Shown piece after piece: positions 60,732-64,000 of a stretch of DNA of 64,000 bases. How positions within the stretch are numbered: position 1 is the first letter of the stretch; every line of letters begins with the position of its first letter. Source of the DNA: Nitrospira sp. Its GTDB lineage: Bacteria > Nitrospirota > Nitrospiria > Nitrospirales > Nitrospiraceae. The position numbers were made by a program, and so were the translations under genes. The stretch covers positions 2,046,001 to 2,110,000 of the forward strand of contig CP060499.1 of the NCBI GenBank assembly GCA_024760525.1, given 5' to 3'. Below the pieces are notes generated by a model that saw only the letters and a program-made list of their open reading frames with translations, made no database searches and was not told the DNA's origin.

Positions 60732-60761
60732 GCGGTCTTGATCCCACTGGATCAAGACCGC
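60732..60761 (-). terminator. Strong hairpin between the FecR and cyclase genes
   Basis: A perfect 13-bp stem (gcggtcttgatcc and ggatcaagaccgc) with a 4-nt loop, 22 nt after the FecR stop. No T-run follows, so it may be a leaky terminator or an RNA-stability or processing element that sets relative expression. Confidence 0.55.
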
Positions 60762-60782
60762 AACCCGGCCATTCATCGCAGC

Positions 60783-62060
60783 TTATTGGTGCAGCAAACT
60801 GAGAGTGCCGCTGATGACGGCAGGAGGGGTCGTCAACACTGTAGTCACAAGAGGTGTCACAGGAGCGACGAGCGGGGAAATGACGGGAGCAACGGGCGCA
60901 ACAATAGTTGTGATAACCGGAGCAATCGGCGCCACAACTGTCGAGATCACCGGGACTACCGGGGCCACAACCGTTGAGACCACCGACGTCAAAGGAGCCA
61001 CGGACACGGTCGTGGACCCCACAGAAAGTGATCCTACAGAAATCGTTCCACCGGAAGCGCTCCACGTCGCCACAGAAACGGATCCGACGGTCAAAGACCC
61101 GTTCAAAAGTGTACCGGAGGTTCCGGTCGTTGTCGTTCCGCTGTTATCCCCGGAAGACCCAGGAGTCAACGTGGCCAAGGTGGTCAGCGATCTCAACAAA
61201 TTGGCATCGACACTCAGCGCTTTAAGTGCGTGTGCCGGCAATTCAACGAGTTGTGCATCCCGCAAGGTCGTCAGATCAACTGCCCTCAATGCCTCGGCCA
61301 GCCCAACGGGAGAAGACACGTGCATCTGCTCGACGACTCCGCGAACACCTATCTGAGCAGAACTTGCTTCCTGGCCTCCATCGATCACTCGTGTTGAGAC
61401 TGATGTCGTGACATTGTTTCCAGTCGACCGCGAAGCAGAGCCGGTGGTTTCGCCAAGATGATGCGGCACCGGAACGGACGGCGCCCTGCCCTCTTCTGCG
61501 ATCGAAAAGAAGCCGGGATCGACGGCCACCGTGGATCCGCCCGAAGTAAATTCGACACGCCCCTTTTCGCCGATGTTGATGATCCCCGACTGGCCGTTTG
61601 CCACCCACACCGTGAAGTAGGTCCCTCGTGCCGCCGCGACCGCCGAAGGGGTGTGGACCTCGAATTTCGATCCATTGGCCTTGAACACTTTACTCACCAA
61701 TGCTCTGACCTGTCCCTGCATGAGCTTCACGATCGCCCGCCGCACGTTCTGGTCGGGATCATAGACGTATTCATTGATCTCGACGCGGCTGTTTTCTCCC
61801 ACCGTCAGCATACTGTCGTCCTGGAAAAATGCTCTTGTGCGGGACTCGTTGTGCGTCTGGATCACATCCTTGAACAGAACCGTGTCATGCAGTGTGACCG
61901 GAAGAGCGCGTGGCTCGCTTGGATGGGTCACACTGACCTGGCCAATGACTGCCGTATAGAACCCGATGCCTTTCTCTGTGCTTTCTGAGGCGAAGGCAAG
62001 GGAGGAAACGGACATCAGGCTTATTCCGACTAACCCCTGAAACAATCGATGTATACTCAT
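60783..62060 (-). CDS. FecR-domain protein with a Val/Pro repeat tail
   Basis: A protein of about 425 residues. A signal peptide spans about 1-26. A FecR-type domain occupies about 30-210 (DVIQTHNESRTRAFFQDDSMLTVGENSRVEI, GTYFTVWVANGQSGIINIGEKGRVEF). Ser/Thr-rich linkers follow, and the last 64 residues hold four 11-residue Val/Pro/Ala units. FecR domains in TonB-linked systems regulate sigma factors, but the stand-alone exported form is often paired with CHASE2 cyclases or TPR barrels. The start at ATG 62060 has GGAGGG about 10 nt upstream. It may bind glycans or act as a periplasmic ligand. Confidence 0.85.
   Translation of the reverse strand: MSIHRLFQGLVGISLMSVSSLAFASESTEKGIGFYTAVIGQVSVTHPSEPRALPVTLHDTVLFKDVIQTHNESRTRAFFQDDSMLTVGENSRVEINEYVYDPDQNVRRAIVKLMQGQVRALVSKVFKANGSKFEVHTPSAVAAARGTYFTVWVANGQSGIINIGEKGRVEFTSGGSTVAVDPGFFSIAEEGRAPSVPVPHHLGETTGSASRSTGNNVTTSVSTRVIDGGQEASSAQIGVRGVVEQMHVSSPVGLAEALRAVDLTTLRDAQLVELPAHALKALSVDANLLRSLTTLATLTPGSSGDNSGTTTTGTSGTLLNGSLTVGSVSVATWSASGGTISVGSLSVGSTTVSVAPLTSVVSTVVAPVVPVISTVVAPIAPVITTIVAPVAPVISPLVAPVTPLVTTVLTTPPAVISGTLSLLHQ
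60846..60977 (-). repeat. Coding repeat: four 11-residue Val/Pro units
   Basis: Near-tandem units of the pattern S/T-T-V-V-A-P-x-x-P-V-I (STVVAPVVPVI, STVVAPIAPVI, TTIVAPVAPVI, SPLVAPVTPLV), 33 bp each, inside the FecR gene. They are diverged at the DNA level, so likely old. Confidence 0.7.
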
Positions 62061-62340
62061 GACGCGATTCCCTCCGTGCTGAGAAACCATGCCGTTTGCG
62101 GAATCGGAGTTCCGAACTTTCGTCATGGGTGAGAATGGCAGGAACCGTACCGAATCCTCGTTTTTCCAGAGGATGTCGGTGCTTCTCCAACTAGTTGACA
62201 AAGCTAACGTTTACGCCTTACCGATTTCTGAATCCCCCCTCAAAAGAAGTACACTTTTAGTAATAGTTTCAATTAGTTATGGGTCTATATTCGTCACCAA
62301 GGGCGACAAATTGCGTAATTAAGAGGAACGGCGGTTAGGG
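62061..62340. other. AT-rich region upstream of the FecR gene
   Basis: 280 bp with no supported gene. Its middle (about 62220-62320) is much more AT-rich than the flanks and probably carries the leftward promoter for the FecR-cyclase genes, but no clear -35/-10 pair can be fixed. Confidence 0.4.
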
Positions 62341-63933
62341 CTAGAATCGGCTACTGAGGGTAAGGGAAAACACGTTGCGGTTATAGTCGAAGACTTGCAG
62401 ATTGGATTGATCCCTCGTGTAGTTGTAGTCGGCTGAAATCGAGAGCCAATCGGTGAGACGTCTGCCGATTGACGCAGTGACAAACATGATGTTGTCGCGC
62501 CGTTTGATCATCCCATTGGAGGAGAATGAATTCGGGTTGTCGTAGTCCAAATGGTAGTAATCGAATGCGAACGTCGATCGAATGGTCCAGAATTCCGGCA
62601 GGCTCAATCCGACCGACAGACGATGCGCCATATACGCCCAATCGGCGTGGGACTGCACGCCGGGTGTCGCGACCGACGGACTCCCGCCGCCTGTACGGTC
62701 CGTATCGAATGTGTATCCCATCCGAACATGTCCGGTCCCGTCAGAAAAATAGACGTATTGCGTGATACCTGCCAGCCAGTTGGTCCCGTCTCTGAAAGAG
62801 TTTCCGATGAAGCGATCGTCCTGGAAGTTCTTATTCTGATACCGGATCTGAATTTGGGTAAACAGGCTGTTGCTCTCCGCGAAAGTGATGATGGGTTGTA
62901 TCGCATGGGTGAAGAGAAACGGATCCTGGCCGACCCGCACGTAGTCGAAAGCATACTGCAGCCGGGCCGTGACCATCCCAAGCTGCCGCTGAACGAAAAC
63001 GGACGGTGCGTGATCCTGGATGTCGAACGCGGTCAATTGTTGGTGGAAGCTCTGATAAAAGCCGTACGCAACGCCGGCTGTCCAAAGGGATGTCTGAATC
63101 GGCCGATACTCACCGCGCGCATAGATGGTCGTGCGGAAGTCGTCTCTCTGGGAAATTCCGGTCGTGCCGCCGGGCGGCTGAACGCCGAGAGGAAGCAACA
63201 CCACGTTGGTATCATACTGGCCGCTGGCGCTGAGGCTCAGATCCCACTGTTTGACTCCCTTGGGAACGGCGGACCGTTGCTGCAGGATCGCGCGGGCGGT
63301 GCGGGCTAGTTCGGACTCAGGCCCCCCCGCCGAAATGGCTGCTTCCAGTTCTTTCTGAGCCTGATCAAGCAGACCTCGTTCATAGTACGACATTCCTGTG
63401 TAATAGCGGACTGTCGGCGTCAGATCCGGGCTGAGCGCCATGGCCCTCGAGAAGAGGGCGGACGACTGGTTGAATGATTTCAGTTCGTGGGAAACGACGC
63501 CTTGATAAAAGTAGACGAGCGGATTTTGAGGATCAAGCTGTTGAGCGTGTTCCAGTGATTCCAGTGCCTCGCGATATTTCCCAAGTTGGCTCTGCGCGAT
63601 GGCGAGTCCCAGCCAAGATTGAGCGCGTACGGTCTCGCCGATCGTCAAGTTCTGGAACAACGCCTCGGCTTCACGGTACTTCTTCAGGCGTAACCATGTC
63701 TGTCCAAGGTACTCAGCCGCCTCTGCATCGTTCGGCATGGCCCGACGGGCTTGCTCGAAGAAATCTGCAGCTTGCTCATAGTGTCCACGTCCGAACTCGA
63801 CCACCCCTTTGGTAATACTGAAATCATAGGTTTCATTCGGAATCTGGGCCCAGGTAACGGGTTTGATCGCGAACCATATCACGCACACGCAGAGGGCCCC
63901 AATACCGTTCGCGAATCCACTTCGTCGTTGCAT
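62341..63933 (-). CDS. TPR and outer-membrane beta-barrel protein
   Basis: A 530-residue exported protein. A signal peptide (about 1-29) precedes TPR repeats from about 40 to 220 (GRGHYEQAADFFEQARRAMPNDAEAAEYLGQ, GKYREALESLEHAQQLDPQNPLVYFYQG). A C-terminal half of about 300 residues is made of strands such as LSLSASGQYDTNVVLL and WLSISADYNYTRDQSNLQVFDYNRNVFSLTLSSRF, ending in Phe as outer membrane barrels do. It resembles the TPR plus barrel organisation of some exopolysaccharide export and surface proteins. It heads the FecR and CHASE2 cyclase set. Confidence 0.82.
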   Translation of the reverse strand: MQRRSGFANGIGALCVCVIWFAIKPVTWAQIPNETYDFSITKGVVEFGRGHYEQAADFFEQARRAMPNDAEAAEYLGQTWLRLKKYREAEALFQNLTIGETVRAQSWLGLAIAQSQLGKYREALESLEHAQQLDPQNPLVYFYQGVVSHELKSFNQSSALFSRAMALSPDLTPTVRYYTGMSYYERGLLDQAQKELEAAISAGGPESELARTARAILQQRSAVPKGVKQWDLSLSASGQYDTNVVLLPLGVQPPGGTTGISQRDDFRTTIYARGEYRPIQTSLWTAGVAYGFYQSFHQQLTAFDIQDHAPSVFVQRQLGMVTARLQYAFDYVRVGQDPFLFTHAIQPIITFAESNSLFTQIQIRYQNKNFQDDRFIGNSFRDGTNWLAGITQYVYFSDGTGHVRMGYTFDTDRTGGGSPSVATPGVQSHADWAYMAHRLSVGLSLPEFWTIRSTFAFDYYHLDYDNPNSFSSNGMIKRRDNIMFVTASIGRRLTDWLSISADYNYTRDQSNLQVFDYNRNVFSLTLSSRF

Positions 63934-64000
63934 GGTAGATGTCTAACGCAAAGACCGAGCTCGGATGTGTTCTTCAACTGCTTTGTCTCAGGCAGATTAG

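Noticed and set aside
1..64000. Search for tRNA, rRNA, CRISPR and insertion sequences
   Set aside because: No tRNA-like cloverleaf, rRNA segment, regularly spaced repeats or transposase-like frame was found by eye. A covariance-model search could still reveal small RNAs in the gaps.

Overview
The window looks like a chromosomal segment of a Nitrospira-type bacterium (phylum Nitrospirota). This is inferred from gene content and protein style rather than from a marker gene. It has moderately high GC and diderm features: lipoproteins, a beta-barrel protein, Slp, and type IV pili. It also carries housekeeping enzymes, periplasmic c-type cytochromes and a sulfite dehydrogenase pair. I see no rRNA, tRNA, CRISPR array, transposase, integrase or prophage gene. 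Nearly all of it is protein-coding.

Layout. 1-5 kb: the 3' part of an aldo/keto reductase, a DUF488 protein, an exported animal-type heme peroxidase, a BaiN/HI0933-type flavoprotein and a coiled-coil lipoprotein. 5-10.5 kb: a ferritin-like protein, then accA and dnaE. 10.7-14.6 kb: osmC, a HAD phosphatase, a SoxC/SorA-like molybdoenzyme overlapping its c-type cytochrome partner, and an SDR. 15-25 kb: purH-purD separated by a large palindrome, a lipoprotein, the rsmD-coaD-aspartate aminotransferase-fmdB cluster, a 57-residue zinc-ribbon gene, radC and a divergent EF-G paralogue. 25-34 kb: a Do-type protease, a soluble RCK_C protein, a TtuA-like tRNA thiolase, a DnaJ-type chaperone, a Spy-like periplasmic protein, ilvD and an ABC exporter pair.

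34-49.4 kb holds much of a type IV pilus set. There is a major pilin gene with a good sigma-54 promoter candidate, a membrane protein ending in a pseudopilin-like segment, a large TPR lipoprotein, and the retraction ATPases pilT and pilU. Interspersed are the run aminotransferase-serA-hisZ-dnaB (serine and histidine synthesis plus the replicative helicase), an MltD-like transglycosylase, a TPR membrane protein and a BioF-like synthase.

49.4-56.8 kb is an accessory stretch of mostly exported proteins: a membrane-anchored cytochrome c, an FGE-fold protein without the catalytic cysteine position, a YidB-like protein, a beta-barrel, a Slp lipoprotein, a Tat-type intradiol dioxygenase, and a run of small secreted proteins of unknown function that includes a DUF4412 protein with a Met/Gly-rich tail. 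56.9-64 kb is signalling: a GAF/HD-GYP protein facing a leftward set of a TPR/beta-barrel protein, a FecR-domain protein and a CHASE2 adenylate cyclase. That set looks like an envelope-sensing module and is the most interesting candidate system in the window.
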